DNA from: Symbiodinium natans
Taxonomy: Eukaryota; Sar; Dinophyceae; Suessiales; Symbiodiniaceae
Assembly (NCBI GenBank): GCA_905221605.1
Contig: CAJNDS010002232.1
Coordinates: 97,001 to 161,000 of the forward strand
DNA length: 64,000 nt
Direction of reading: 5' to 3'
Positions 11,211-20,298 of this stretch are shown one piece after another. Made by a program: the position numbers and the translations under genes. The notes beneath the pieces were generated by a model that searched no databases, had not been told where the DNA came from, and worked only from the letters and a program-made list of their open reading frames with translations. How positions within the stretch are numbered: position 1 is the stretch's first letter; each line of letters opens with the position of its first letter.

Positions 11211-11316
11211 AGAAGCCCGCCGGGAGACTACTTTCCACTAGGGTGGTTTTCGTATGGGGGAAGAGAAGCCCGCCGGGAGACTACTTTCCATTAGGGTGGT
11301 TTTCGTATGGGGGAAC
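11211..11316 (+). repeat. 53-bp tandem duplication
   Basis: Two nearly identical units beginning AGAAGCCCGCCGGGAGACTA lie at 11211 and 11264. The translated frame is a by-product of the repeat. Confidence 0.9.
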
Positions 11317-11605
11317 ACCACCACATTTAAAGACAAAACTCGGGGGGGGGGGGGGGGGATTCCAAAATCTGTCGGCAGGCTTCTTGTTTGCTTGCTGGAG
11401 CTGCGAAGCTACAGCACCTCAGGAATCTGCAGCCTATTGTTTTCACTAGAGAATCATTACATTGCCATGGTCTTGTTATTGCAGCGCCCTGCCTTTCTTA
11501 TTCTGGCGGGGGGGGGGGCCCCCCCGCCCCATAAACCCCTCGACCCTTTCGCTGAAGGAAGCGTCCTTGGGAGAACCGCCCCGTAATTGTAGGATTCGTG
11601 CCCCC

Positions 11606-11715
11606 CTTGGGGACGAAATGAACCCTAAAAGGGTTTCTGGTTCATGTACCTTAATAGGAACTATAGTTGTATAAGGTGTAGGACCCCAATTTTAAGGTTC
11701 ATTTGGTCCCCAAGG
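11606..11715. mobile_element. MITE family B copy 2
   Basis: The ends CTTGGGGACGAAATGAACC and GGTTCATTTGGTCCCCAAGG form an inverted repeat of about 20 bp. This is the shortest copy of the family in the window, with a single internal CCTTAATAGGAACTATAG unit and no telomere-type insert. Confidence 0.75.
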
Positions 11716-11903
11716 CCAGGAACGTGAGCAGGACAAGGAAGATGACGTCCTTCCCGCTGCTGCCACAGCCAACCCACAGCAGCTCGCAGATCCCGGGCAT
11801 ACCCAGCCACGGCCCCGGGGGTCTTGAGGCGCAGCAGGTAGTTTGGGGTTTAGGGTTTAGGGTTGAGGGTTTAGGGTTTAGGGTTTAGGGTTTAGGGCTC
11901 CCA

Positions 11904-11960
11904 GGAACCGTACTTCCGGAACAACTGCATGCAGCAGCTGTGCTCTCAGAGCTGCTCCAG
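11904..11960 (+). CDS. Exon-like segment, Cys-containing
   Basis: On the plus strand the segment sits between CTCCCAG and TCCAG|GTCCCG. It reads EPYFRNNCMQQLCSQSCS with nearly every third codon position G or C, whereas the minus frames lack this bias. The three-cysteine spacing hints at a small disulfide or metal-binding domain, but no family is recognised. Confidence 0.3.
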
Positions 11961-12176
11961 GTCCCGAAGCACCCCCTTGCAGAGTTGGGAGAAAGGTACC
12001 TTAGGAAAGCCCTTCGAAGGGGTTTAGGGTTTAGGGTTTAGGGTTTAGGGTGTAGGGTTTAGGGTTTAGGGTTGCGTGAGAGACCTCATCCCCTAATCCC
12101 TACTCAGAACTTCACCCCTGAACTCTGAACCCTCAGCTGCTTAGTCCCACATCCCGTCTACGTCCCGTTCATCTTC

Positions 12177-12361
12177 GGGTAGTTACACCCTAAACCCTAA
12201 ACCCTAAACCCTAAACCCTAAACCCTAAACCCTAAACCCTAAACCCACGGTCCCTTAAAGCGGTCCCTTACCTCCTTTAAAGGGTTCTGACGTATGGGCC
12301 CTTGGTGTTTATGGGGTATATATAAGGGGCCTAGTCAGGGCCCAAATTTCGTAACTGCCCT
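12177..12361. mobile_element. MITE family A copy interrupted by telomere array
   Basis: The left arm GGGTAGTTACA is followed by about 58 bp of CCCTAAA units before GGTCCCTTA resumes. In other copies (891, 25603) GGGTAGTTGCA runs straight into TGGTCCCT. The right half retains TATGGGCCCTT and ends near GTAACTGCCCT. The telomere-type array therefore sits inside the terminal inverted repeat of this copy. Confidence 0.55.
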
Positions 12362-12489
12362 AAACCCTAAACCCTAAACCCTAAACCCTAAACCCTACAC
12401 CCTAAACCCTAAACCCTACACCCTAAACCCGAAACCCTAAACCCTAAACCCGAAACACAACACCCTACACCCTAAACCCTAAACCCTAA

Positions 12490-12574
12490 GTGTTGCCAAA
12501 CCTCGAACGCAAGAAGCGCCTCTGCGTTGGCTGAAGTCGCCACCACGGCGGCCGCCCCCTCCGCGACCCCGGTC
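12490..12574 (-). CDS. Exon-like segment, Ala-rich
   Basis: On the minus strand the segment follows ...CCCAAGACAG and reads TGVAEGAAAVVATSANAEAL and then AFEVWQHL without a stop, with mostly G/C third positions, up to a TTAGGG array. The plus strand is also open but gives a proline/arginine-rich peptide. It is interpreted as one exon; no family is recognised. Confidence 0.3.
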
Positions 12575-13290
12575 CTGTCTTGGGCGTTTAGGGTTTAGGG
12601 TTTGGGGTTTGGGGTTTGGGGTTTGGGGTTTGGGGTTTGGGGTCCGCCGACCCTGGCGGCGTGTTGGATGGTTTTGGTGGAGGTAACCCCAAAAAACCTC
12701 AAAAGGCGGGATGGGGGACGGGGGGGGAGGGGGGGGGGGGGGGGGGGTCGGTGCACAACTTTTTCATGGAGGACGGCGCCAGGGCTTTAGGGTTTGGAGC
12801 TTGGGGCTTTGGGCAGGTTTGGGGGTTAGTGGCTTACAGGTTTCAAGACATTGGAAATTGGGGGGCCCAGAGGCCTGTGAGTTCAGAGTTTAGGGAAATA
12901 TGGGACAGAGGGTTTGGGTTTACTGTAGGGTATCCTAAGGATAGAGGGTATTTGGGAAATTCAGGGAACATGCAATTAGCGCCTCTTAGAACAACTCTAA
13001 ACCCCAAAAGCCCAAAAGTTCGAACCCTAAACCCCAAACCCTAAACCCTAAACCCTAAACCCTAAACCCTAAACCCTAAACCCTAAACCCTAAACCCTAA
13101 ACCCTAAACGCTACTAAACCCAAAACCCTAAACCCTAAACCCTAAGTAAACCCCGGCTCGGCATGTTCCCCCTGATGCTAACAGTTCTTCATAGGCCCTA
13201 TTATAACCCCTACTGGGGAATGTTTAGGGTTTAGGGTTTAGGGTTTCGGGTTTCGGGTTTCGGGTTTCGGGTTTAGGGTTTAGGGTTTAG
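12575..13290. other. G-rich tract, arrays and open spacers
   Basis: 12596-12645 is a TTTGGGG variant array. 12719-12748 is a poly-G tract with G-quadruplex potential. 12780-13000 is a diffuse G-rich spacer. 13025-13145 is a long C-rich array. 13150-13215 reads AYEELLASGGTCRAG on the minus strand after ...TATAATAG and may be a further exon (low confidence). Confidence 0.35.
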
Positions 13291-13294
13291 GGTC

Positions 13295-13378
13295 CTTGTC
13301 GCGTCGACGGCCGCGGGAGCGTGAGCGAGACTCGCTGTAGCTGTAATAGCCTCGCCACGAGGCCCGCACCCCACAGCC
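13295..13378 (-). CDS. RS-repeat exon of a possible SR-type protein
   Basis: On the minus strand the segment follows a strong acceptor (CCCCCTTCACTTCAG) in phase 0. It encodes a short tract GYYSYSESRSRSRGRRRDKD, an arginine/serine dipeptide run typical of SR splicing factors, which act in nuclear pre-mRNA splicing. The 3' border AAG|GACCC would be a GA donor, or else the exon continues into the array. No RNA-recognition motif (RNP1/RNP2) was found in neighbouring spacers. The composition-based call could be produced by a local CGCTCG-like repeat. Confidence 0.4.
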
Positions 13379-13457
13379 CTGAAGTGAAGGGGGTCTAGGG
13401 TTTTAGGGCTTAGGGTTTGGGGGCTTTGGGGTTTTGGGGGGTTTAGGGTTTTAGGAG

Positions 13458-13720
13458 TTTATAGTTTGTAGATACTCCAGAGTTTAGACTTCTTCGAGGC
13501 TTTCGCCCTGCATTCCGACATGCTCTTAGGAGGACTTCGAACTGGACCCCTACATATCGTGGCTGCTTTGGGTCTACTTGAATCTACTTGGCGCAAGTGC
13601 CTCTGCAGATAGTAGTGGCGAACCCCTACCCCCTTCCCCCCTCCTCCTTTGTACAGGAGTATTGTGGTACATATCTCTTGAACCCGTCCTTGAGAACCCA
13701 AAAATCCCTGCACCCCCCCC
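13458..13720. other. Open unique segment, strand unresolved
   Basis: Between a G-rich array and a poly-C tract, the plus strand reads DFFEAFALHSDMLLGGLRTG and continues open to LESTWRKCLC (about 13490-13610). A minus frame is also open (VQFEVLLRACRNAGRKPRRS). The plus reading is the more protein-like. No family is recognised. Confidence 0.25.
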
Positions 13721-13844
13721 CCCCCCCGCCCTCCCCCTCCCCCTCAAAGAAAAACCAGACCCTAAGCCCTAAGCCGTAAACCCTAAGCCCTAAGCCCTAA
13801 ACCCTAAACAAGAACCCGAACTCAAAAACAACATGTCTCTGAGG

Positions 13845-13876
13845 CCCACGCTGTAGTCCGAGTAGTAGGAGTCCTT
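13845..13876 (-). CDS. Small exon-like segment similar in style to the RS exon
   Basis: On the minus strand, after CCAAACCGAG, the segment reads KDSYYSDYSVG and ends at GCGTGG|GCCTCAG, a possible GC donor. The YYS-D/E-YS composition resembles the exon 500 bp downstream on the same strand (GYYSYSESRS), so both may belong to one gene. It is very short and hence weak. Confidence 0.3.
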
Positions 13877-13962
13877 CTCGGTTTGGTGGGGTTTGCGTAG
13901 GGTTTAGGGTTGAGCCCAAGAAATTTCCCAAACAGAGTGTTCCAACGCACACTTAGTAGTTC

Positions 13963-14048
13963 ATAAGCCCCCCAAAAAGTGTACACTTTCAGGTCTATAG
14001 GGGACTATAGTATCCCAAAAAGTGTAGTGTACTCACTCAGCTACTAAG
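13963..14048. mobile_element. Dispersed element, family I copy 2
   Basis: Near-identical to 691-793, with the same CTATAGGGGACTATAGTATC core and the same CACTCAGCTACTAAG end. Confidence 0.6.
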
Positions 14049-14439
14049 CACAGAGCAAGAGAGGCTTCTTGGAGGCTTCTTAAACTGCGCTGGCAGAATG
14101 TCTAGGGAAAACCTGATTCGCAGCCCTTTCTGGGCCCTAAGCCTCAACAAGCCAGCAACCGATTAATTTAGGGGCCTGAATAACTAGAATAGGGTTTAGA
14201 GGTCGTAGATTTGTTTATACACGGACCATAAGGGAATATTCCTGAAAAATGATTTCCGACCCCTATATTTGAGTTGGTGTGAGGGCCGCCCAACACAGGG
14301 TTCTGTTCCCCACAGACTAAAACCTCCAAGTCCAGTAGCCAAAACCCGAACGCGACCGGAAGCCCCAAACCATGTACTATACGCCCCCAAGAAGCCCTCA
14401 GTCAATAAAACCACAAAACCCTGAACCCTAAACCCCTCT

Positions 14440-14777
14440 GACTCTGCAGGAACAGGAGTTTGCTGAGCATGTTGAACCATTCCAAAGTCATGCAGCGCAC
14501 CGGCCGCGGCAGGTGCCCGTCATAGAAGGACCAAATCCTTTCGACGGATACTGTGCCCGACTGCTGAGCGATGCCCGCTCGGCGCATCGCGCGGCTAGCT
14601 TTCTTCCAACGGAATAGTCCAAGAAGACGCATCCGGCGACAAAGTCGGCGATAGTGGTCGCTCACTTTCTTGTTCCAGGCGCTTCGCAGGCCTCCAGCAA
14701 GCTGTGTCTGCTGCATATCATCTTCATAGTTGCTGCGAGGACGGGCACGAGAAGTTTTCTTCCCAGGTGTGGGCACA
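14440..14777 (-). pseudogene. Truncated coding exon, basic helical protein
   Basis: An open stretch of about 110 codons on the minus strand starts after ...TTTCCCCAACAG. It includes SDHYRRLCRRMRLLGLFRWK, SGTVSVERIWSFYDG and EWFNMLSKLLFL. Composition and codon use look like a real protein. I have the impression of a repeated dinoflagellate hypothetical family, but cannot name it. The frame breaks off at CTGCAG followed by AGTCAGAGGGGTTTAGGG, so the 3' part is replaced by telomere-type sequence or lies in another exon. Plus-strand ORFs here are shadows. Confidence 0.5.
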
Positions 14778-15242
14778 CTGTTGGGGAAATTTCTCGGCTA
14801 GGTTGAGAAGGACCACCCCAAAAAGGGACAACGGGCCCATGGGAAGATCTTCCCGAACAGCCCAAATCCTTGCTTCAAGAACACCCAAGCCTACCTTCTT
14901 TGCAGGCTCTCATGATGAAACCCTAAACCCTAAACCCTAAACCCTAAACCCTAAACCCTAAACCCTAAACCCTAAACCCTAAACCCTAAACCCTAAACCC
15001 TAAAGCAACCTACAAAGAAGTAGGTTGGGGGTTCTTGGGGCGAACTTTATATTAAAGCCCCTCAGTCTTGGCAGCCCAGCAGCCCTATTAAATCGAGGGC
15101 ACCCCTTCTTGGGGTTGGTTACTTTATCAGGGAACACTCAACCCTAAACCCTAAACCCTAAACCCTAAACCCCAAACCCTGAACCCTAAACCCTAAACCC
15201 TAAACCCTAAACCCTAAACCCTAAACCCTAAACCCTAAAGGC
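14778..15242. other. Arrays and a family D-like remnant
   Basis: Long CCCTAAA arrays lie at 14920-15004 and 15139-15238. Between them, 15010-15130 resembles family D (GGCAGCCCAGCAGCCC). No gene is seen. Confidence 0.5.
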
Positions 15243-15313
15243 CTGGGCTACCCCGAGGTAAATCTCAGCCCAGGCGCCGAACTCCTCCTCCGACGACCCC
15301 GTCCGTGCCGGCC
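15243..15313 (-). CDS. Exon-like segment with acidic/aromatic peptide
   Basis: On the minus strand, after CTGACGTCCAG, one frame reads SSEEEFGAWAEIYLGVAQ with G/C-rich third positions. It ends CCCAG|GCCTTTAGGG, a GC-type donor running directly into telomere-type repeats. Both borders are AG|G, as expected for dinoflagellate introns (established knowledge). No family is recognised. Confidence 0.35.
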
Positions 15314-16119
15314 CTGGACGTCAGGGGCTTGGAGCGGTTTTAGTTTAAACGGTTTGGGTTTAGGGTTTAGGGTTTAGGGTTTAGGGTTTAGGGTTTAGGG
15401 TTTATAGGGTTTAGGGTTTAGGGTTTAGGGTTCGGGTTTAGCACTGTGAGGAACGGTGTGTTTGTCCCCTCCCCCCCCCCCCCCCCCCGCGGGACAAGAT
15501 GAACGAGGAGGACTCGCATCTTTCGGAGTTTGCGCTTACTAGGGTTTAGGGTTTAGGGTTTAGGGTTTGGGGTTTGAGGCCGTATACATCCCTGAATTCA
15601 ATTGCTACTTGTAGTGCACTAAGGGATCTTCTAGCAAAGATAGAGGTTGAGGTCGAAACGCTCGCGAAGTGAAGAGCACTCTTGAGCAAGGATAGGGAAG
15701 ACTGTAACTCCGGCATTGCTTCGATGGCACTCCTTGATTGGGGAACCCTTCTGTATGCCATATATCCCCTATAAAACCCAAGGGCCCATACTTCAGAACC
15801 CGTAAAAGAAGGTAGGGGGCCATGTTAAGGGACCAGAGTAACTACCCTATTAGAAACTAGACCCAAGAAAACCTAGGAGAAAAATGTACCTTTTTTGCTT
15901 TCAAGGGGCTTATGAGGGAACCCCAAACCCCCCAAAAAAGAGAATACACCCCAAGCGCTCAACCCAAGAACCCAAGGACACCCCAAACCCCAAACCCCAA
16001 ACCCTAAACCCTAAACCCTAAACCCTAAACCCTAAACCCCAAACCCGAAACCATAAACCCTAAACCCTAAACCCTACTGTAAATCTTTAAACCTAAACCC
16101 GAAACGTTCGAACCCTAAA
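15314..16119. other. Arrays, poly-C tract and MITE half
   Basis: G-rich arrays lie at 15356-15435 and 15539-15575. 15470-15488 is poly-C. 15580-15760 is a unique spacer open on the minus strand (LQSSLSLLKSALHFASVS), with no family recognised. 15760-15848 is a half copy of family A ending GTAACTACCCT. C-rich arrays fill 16000-16075. Confidence 0.4.
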
Positions 16120-16182
16120 GCGAAAGCCCCGACTTTGGCCCACAGGGTAGCTCTCGGCCTTCTTCTTTTCTTTGCTCCTATC
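16120..16182 (-). CDS. Exon-like segment, Lys/Arg-rich
   Basis: On the minus strand, after GCCGCCCAGCCACAG, the segment reads DRSKEKKKAESYPVGQSRGF and continues to a TTTAGGG array. The clean acceptor and the charged peptide support an exon. No family is recognised. A basic segment 600 bp upstream on the same strand (16744-16904) could belong to the same gene. Confidence 0.35.
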
Positions 16183-16743
16183 CTGTGGCTGGGCGGCGGG
16201 TTGTTCACTTACTCTTCGGATTTCTAAGTTTTTGAGTTTGTTTTTGCCCCTAAACCCTAAACCCTAAACCCTAAACCCTAAACCCTAAACCCTAAACCCT
16301 AAGCCCTAAGCCCTAAACCCTAAACCCTGAACCCTAATCAAACCCTAAACACTAAACCCTACACCCATTACTTCCGACTCCAGGTTTGGATCCTGGGGCT
16401 GTTGCTTTGGGGCCGGGTTCAGGATGTGACTTAGGGTTTAGGGTTTAGGGTTTAGGGTTTAGGGTTTAGGGTTTAGGGTTTAGGGTTTAGGGTTTAGGGT
16501 TCCTGAAGCCCGAAACCCCAAAAAATGCCTAGGCTCCGGACAAACATGGGCTTGCAGGGGGGGTTGAGGAAAAGGATTTAGGGATTGGAGTTGAGGTTTC
16601 ATAGGGCTCGCTGGGGAGAGGTGTTGCGATGACGTCTGATTTGGCCAAGGAGTTTTAGGGGTTCAGGGGTTCAGGTCTTGGCTTTAGGGGTTAGGGGTTA
16701 GGGTTTAATTTTTAGGGTTTAGGGTTCAGGGTTCAGGATTTAG

Positions 16744-16904
16744 GGTTGTTCAGGGCTTTGCTCGGTGTTTTGGGTCTTGTTTTCGTGCATGTCATGGCCT
16801 TCTTCGTCTTCCGCTCAGTTCTTCGTCGCTCGCGGCCCATCGCGCGCACTTCCGGAGTTGCGGCTGCCTGCCGGAGGAACTCAACGCCGACTGGCGCTGA
16901 ATAC
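16744..16904 (-). CDS. Exon-like segment, strongly basic
   Basis: On the minus strand, after GGGTTCAG, about 53 codons are open: YSAPVGVEFLRQAAATPEVR, then GRERRRTERKTKKA and a Thr/Lys/Pro-rich end. Third positions are mostly G or C in the first half. Upstream (16911-17000) lies a TA/TATCTA microsatellite in the presumed intron. A plus-strand frame over the same DNA (LLGVLGLVFVHVMAFFVF) is hydrophobic and is probably the shadow of the basic frame. No family is recognised. Confidence 0.35.
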
Positions 16905-16910
16905 CTGAAC

Positions 16911-16998
16911 CCTATATACATATATATATATATATCTATCTATGTCTATATCTATATCTATATCTATATCTATATCTATATCTATATCGATATCGGTA
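16911..16998 (+). repeat. TA and TATCTA microsatellite
   Basis: (TA)n followed by about ten TATATC hexamers. The ORFs through it are artefacts. Confidence 0.95.
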
Positions 16999-17323
16999 TA
17001 GTACATACACACACACAATGCATATCTACACATACACTCTATATATAGATATATAGGATGCATGATGCATCTTTCTCCCCAATATAGGGGAGGGGGGGGG
17101 GGTAGGGGGTAGCGGGCCTCGGGATCCGAAAATACACCCTTGCACGCCAAGGCCCTCTCTAACCTCGACCGCTTTCTTGAGGGCAGCATATGTAATAGCA
17201 AACAATGCAGTCATGATACCCTCGTGATTGAGGTTTAGGGCTTAGGGCTTAGGGCTTAGGGTTTAGGGTTTAGGGTTTAGGGCTTAGGGCTTAGGGTTTA
17301 GGGTTCCCCTAAACTCTAAACCC

Positions 17324-17362
17324 TGCCCGGAACGTCGCCCCCAGCGCCTCGAGGATAGACCG
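17324..17362 (-). CDS. Tiny exon-like segment
   Basis: On the minus strand, after a pyrimidine-rich stretch ending CCGTGCGCCAG, it reads RSILEALGATFRA up to GGGCAG|GGTTTAG. The acceptor is good but the peptide is short. The plus strand downstream (17367-17440) is open with a coiled-coil-like EISEMQELHARKLQMRW, so strand is unresolved. Confidence 0.25.
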
Positions 17363-17814
17363 CTGGCGCACGGGAGATCAGCGAGATGCAGGAGCTACAC
17401 GCCCGAAAGCTGCAGATGCGCTGGCAAACCCTAACATCGAACCCTAAATCTAGCGGAGTATGAAGGCACACAGCCCTAAAATCCACTAACCCTAAACCCT
17501 AAACCCTGAAATCCCTTGCAGGGGGCTTCTCGGGTGCCTTCACCGGGGTTTGGAGTCCACCCTTTTGTCAGTCCGGCTGAACACTGCATCAAGACCCAAA
17601 CGATGTACCTTGATCCCATCCCGGATCGTAACCCCTTAAAACGCTTTAAGGAGTTCGTGGGCGCTTGTTGTGGTCAATGCGGGTGTAGAGCTTATGGGTT
17701 CTAGTCTAGAAGCAATGACGATGATGTCCTCTCGGCTGATGTGCCCACTCCTACGCCCTAACCCCTAGCCCCTAACCCCTAAACCCTAAACCCTGAACCC
17801 TAAACCCACCAATC

Positions 17815-18299
17815 CCTACTTGGGCCGCAGACTCATCGCGGGAAGCCGGCGCAAGTCGATGTCCACAGCAAGTGCAAAGATTTTGCATAGGTAAGGGCGC
17901 TCGGGGTTTAGGGTTTAGGGTTTAGGGTGTAGGGTTACGGTTGAGAGTGAATGTTTAGGTTGAGGGGGAATGCTTAGGATTTAGCATCATTACCATCAGC
18001 ACATCCCCCGCCGCATCCCGCCGCCAGCATGGTCCTCGTTTTCGTGTTCGCCGCCCTCCTCCTCCTCCTCATCTTCCTCCTCCTCCTCCTCCTCCTGCCC
18101 TTCTTCCGCTGACCGTTAAAACCATGGGACAGCATCGCTGGGATCGCCGTCCCATGACCCTCAGCACCATCACAACCAAGCTTGGCGCATTTTCAAATCT
18201 CTTTGCTTGACATCGAGTAGTCTGGACATTCACACTCGCAAATGAAAACAGGTTCCACTCCACCATTGTGGCCCTGCTGATCATTCTGCTACCTGCTGA
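17815..18299. other. Open spacer and 3' region of the 18.3-kb gene
   Basis: 17815-17905 is open on both strands; the minus strand reads KIFALAVDIDLRRLPAMSLR, while the plus strand has a textbook GCATAG|GTAAGGGC donor. 18053-18100 is a CTC-rich microsatellite. 18110-18299 follows the stop of the ORF at 18300-19127 on the minus strand and is probably its 3' untranslated part. Confidence 0.35.
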
Positions 18300-19127
18300 T
18301 TATTTGTCTTTCAAATCCTTTTCTTGCTGCTTGCGAGCCGTGCGGCAGTATCCGATGCAACCGACGCGCTTCAAGCATGCAGACGTGCACGGAGGATCTT
18401 CAGCAGTCACATCGTACCAACGCACCTCTGCTTGACCAGCGCACTTTCCAGAACACCCTTGCCAACCGGGGTTCATCTGTGTTTTGAACCAGACATTGAA
18501 CTCTCCATCTTTCTTTTGCAGCCTTTCCACCCGTTCCGTGGTCATGTGGAAGGATCCCCCTCTGTGTGAGCGCACAACGTACAAGAGTGCTCGCTTGTAG
18601 TACCAGATGCCAAGAGCCTCTTGCCGGGTCTTCAGAAGCAGCTCGTTTGTCGGTGTCACAGCTTCATACGTATTTGCCGACAACTCTGGTAAGAACTTGT
18701 TGTTTGATGCTTGCAGCGCCACGTGGGGATGGCGATAATGTATCGTTGGCTCACCTGTTTCGTCCAGTAGGCTGACAGACTTCTCCAAGTGGGCGTCTTC
18801 GGCCAAGAAAGTGGGTAAGTCAGCGGCAGATGCACCAATGTCCTCAACGATTATGCAAGCATCATCAAATGAAACCATGGTTCTGGACCCGGCGTTGGGA
18901 TATTCCAACACATCGACGCGTTCTGAGAGTTGCCGGAAGATGTCCGGAAAGGTCCCATTGACTTGCTCATGTATGTACACCGCAAGATTGTGAATTGATA
19001 CTGACGCCTGGGCCTGCGAGAAGGATCGGTGCGGCCAAAGGTGAGGAAGAAGCAGTGTCGGTCGAGACTGCGGCAAGAGAGCTTGCCGCAACGTGGCAGA
19101 CCGCCGCAATGTCAAGGCACGCAGCAT
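18300..19127 (-). CDS. Intact 275-aa protein with mitochondrial-type N-terminus
   Basis: This is a single uninterrupted ORF from ATG (19125-19127) to TAA (18300-18302). The first 35 residues are rich in Arg, Leu and Ser and lack acidic residues (MLRALTLRRSATLRQALLPQ...), as in mitochondrial or other organellar targeting peptides; this is inferred. The body has a charged, soluble composition. The last 60 residues contain eight cysteines (GCSGKC...PPCTSAC...GCIGYC), suggesting disulfides or metal binding. No family is recognised. In-frame codons upstream run into telomere-type repeats within 15 bp of the ATG, so the 5' leader is unusually short or spliced. The absence of introns contrasts with neighbouring exon-sized islands, so it may be a retrogene. 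Plus-strand ORFs here are shadows. Confidence 0.75.
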   Translation of the reverse strand: MLRALTLRRSATLRQALLPQSRPTLLLPHLWPHRSFSQAQASVSIHNLAVYIHEQVNGTFPDIFRQLSERVDVLEYPNAGSRTMVSFDDACIIVEDIGASAADLPTFLAEDAHLEKSVSLLDETGEPTIHYRHPHVALQASNNKFLPELSANTYEAVTPTNELLLKTRQEALGIWYYKRALLYVVRSHRGGSFHMTTERVERLQKKDGEFNVWFKTQMNPGWQGCSGKCAGQAEVRWYDVTAEDPPCTSACLKRVGCIGYCRTARKQQEKDLKDK

Positions 19128-20164
19128 GTGGGACAGGCTAAACCCTAAACCCTAAATCCTGAGCCCTAAACCCTAAACCCTAAACCCTAAACCCTAAACC
19201 CTAAACCCTAAACCCTAAACCCTAAACCCTAAACGCTAAACCCTAAACCCTAAACCCTAAACCCTAACCCTAAACCCGAGTCCCGAAGAAGCCCCAAGAC
19301 TCCTAAAGCAAATCATCCCGAAGTCCTGTGTGAGCCGACCATGCACATGTTGGGGCCGCGGGACCTATGGCTTTTAGGGTTTCGGGTTTAGGGTTTAGGG
19401 CTAGGGTTTAGGGTTTAGGGTTTAGGGCTAGGGTTTAGGGTTTCGGGTTTACTCGGGGTTTATGGGGTATGACCCACCCGGCTAGATTCGCCGTCCACGT
19501 GCATTCAGCAGCGGAAGCCGCGAATTCAGGCTCCGGCTACGCCTCGGGGTCGTTTCAGTTTTACGCAGGGTTTAGGGTTCAGGGTCAAGGGTTTGGGGTT
19601 AGGGCTGAAACCTGTCCTGGCTGTCGGCAAACTAGGGGGGAAACATATCCTTTGAGCTTTTATGCTTGGAGGGGTGAGGTTATACTTGGGGATTTCATGG
19701 TACTTAACTACTAACTTAGAAGCCCCTTAAGTGCCCTAAGATGCTTATAGTTGGGTCGTAAGTACAGTTATGTAAGTGGGCTATTTCAGTAACGCTCCGA
19801 CTCTTAGGGTTTAGGGTTTAGGGTTTAGGGTTTCGGGTTTAGGGACCTACTACCTTCTATTTCCGAATTCCCACCTCAAGCCCAAACCCTAACACCTAAA
19901 AACCCTCCCAATAACCAGCAAGCTATTTAAGGTTTCCCTAAATCCTAAACCCTAAACCGCGAAAAGGTGTGGATTTGGTGCAAAACCGGCAGGCGAGGCT
20001 TCGAGCGTCTGAATGCTGTAGACCGTTGTGAAGTTAGGGTTTAGGGTTTAGGGTTTAGGGTTTAGGGTTTAGGGTTTAGGGTTTAGGGTTTAGGGTTTAG
20101 GGTTTAGGGTTTCGGGTTTAGGGTTTAGGGTTTAGGGTTTAGGGTGTAGCCCTTAGCCCTAAAC
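19128..20164. other. Arrays and spacers upstream of the 275-aa gene
   Basis: A CCCTAAA array (19138-19280) abuts the gene. 19470-19570 is a unique spacer. 19667-19800 contains a family C-like element (TTTCATGGTACTTAA...GTAAGTACAGTTA). 20036-20150 is a G-rich array. No gene is seen. Confidence 0.5.
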
Positions 20165-20290
20165 CCTAAACCAACCCAGCTCCATGGCGCAAGCGTGACC
20201 GGCGACGCAGTATCCAGAGATCTTCCCGTCTGCTTCGAGATGACCTGACCCGCACGGCTCGGCGGATTTGGGGTTTTAGGGTTAGGGCAC
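20165..20290. other. Open unique spacer
   Basis: At least three frames are open. The minus strand reads HLEADGKISGYCVAGHACAM, another minus frame is Arg/Ser-rich, and the plus strand reads LHGASVTGDAVSRDLPVCFE. This is a good example of why single spacers cannot be assigned on openness alone. Confidence 0.3.
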
Positions 20291-20298
20291 CCTGAACC

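Larger units (their letters stand above)
9010..12489. other. Mosaic region with repeats and open spacers
   Basis: 9480-9760 is a degraded G-rich array with TTATAGGGCTT variants. 9770-10060 is a unique spacer, open on the minus strand in two overlapping frames, one reading LERMALGSMLRKAFKESINR; no family is recognised. 10503-10556 is open on both strands. 10869-10965 is a GTAGGGC variant array. 11340-11520 holds poly-G and an open plus frame. Arrays dominate 12187-12245 and 12358-12490. Confidence 0.4.

Noticed and set aside
11198-11674. 83-110 aa plus-strand ORFs
   Set aside because: The first half is the 53-bp tandem repeat and the middle is poly-G; only the 11370-11480 stretch is unique and it is open in several frames.
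18324-18993. Plus-strand ORFs over the 18.3-19.1 kb gene
   Set aside because: Shadows of the long minus-strand ORF, which has the better composition and a single continuous frame.
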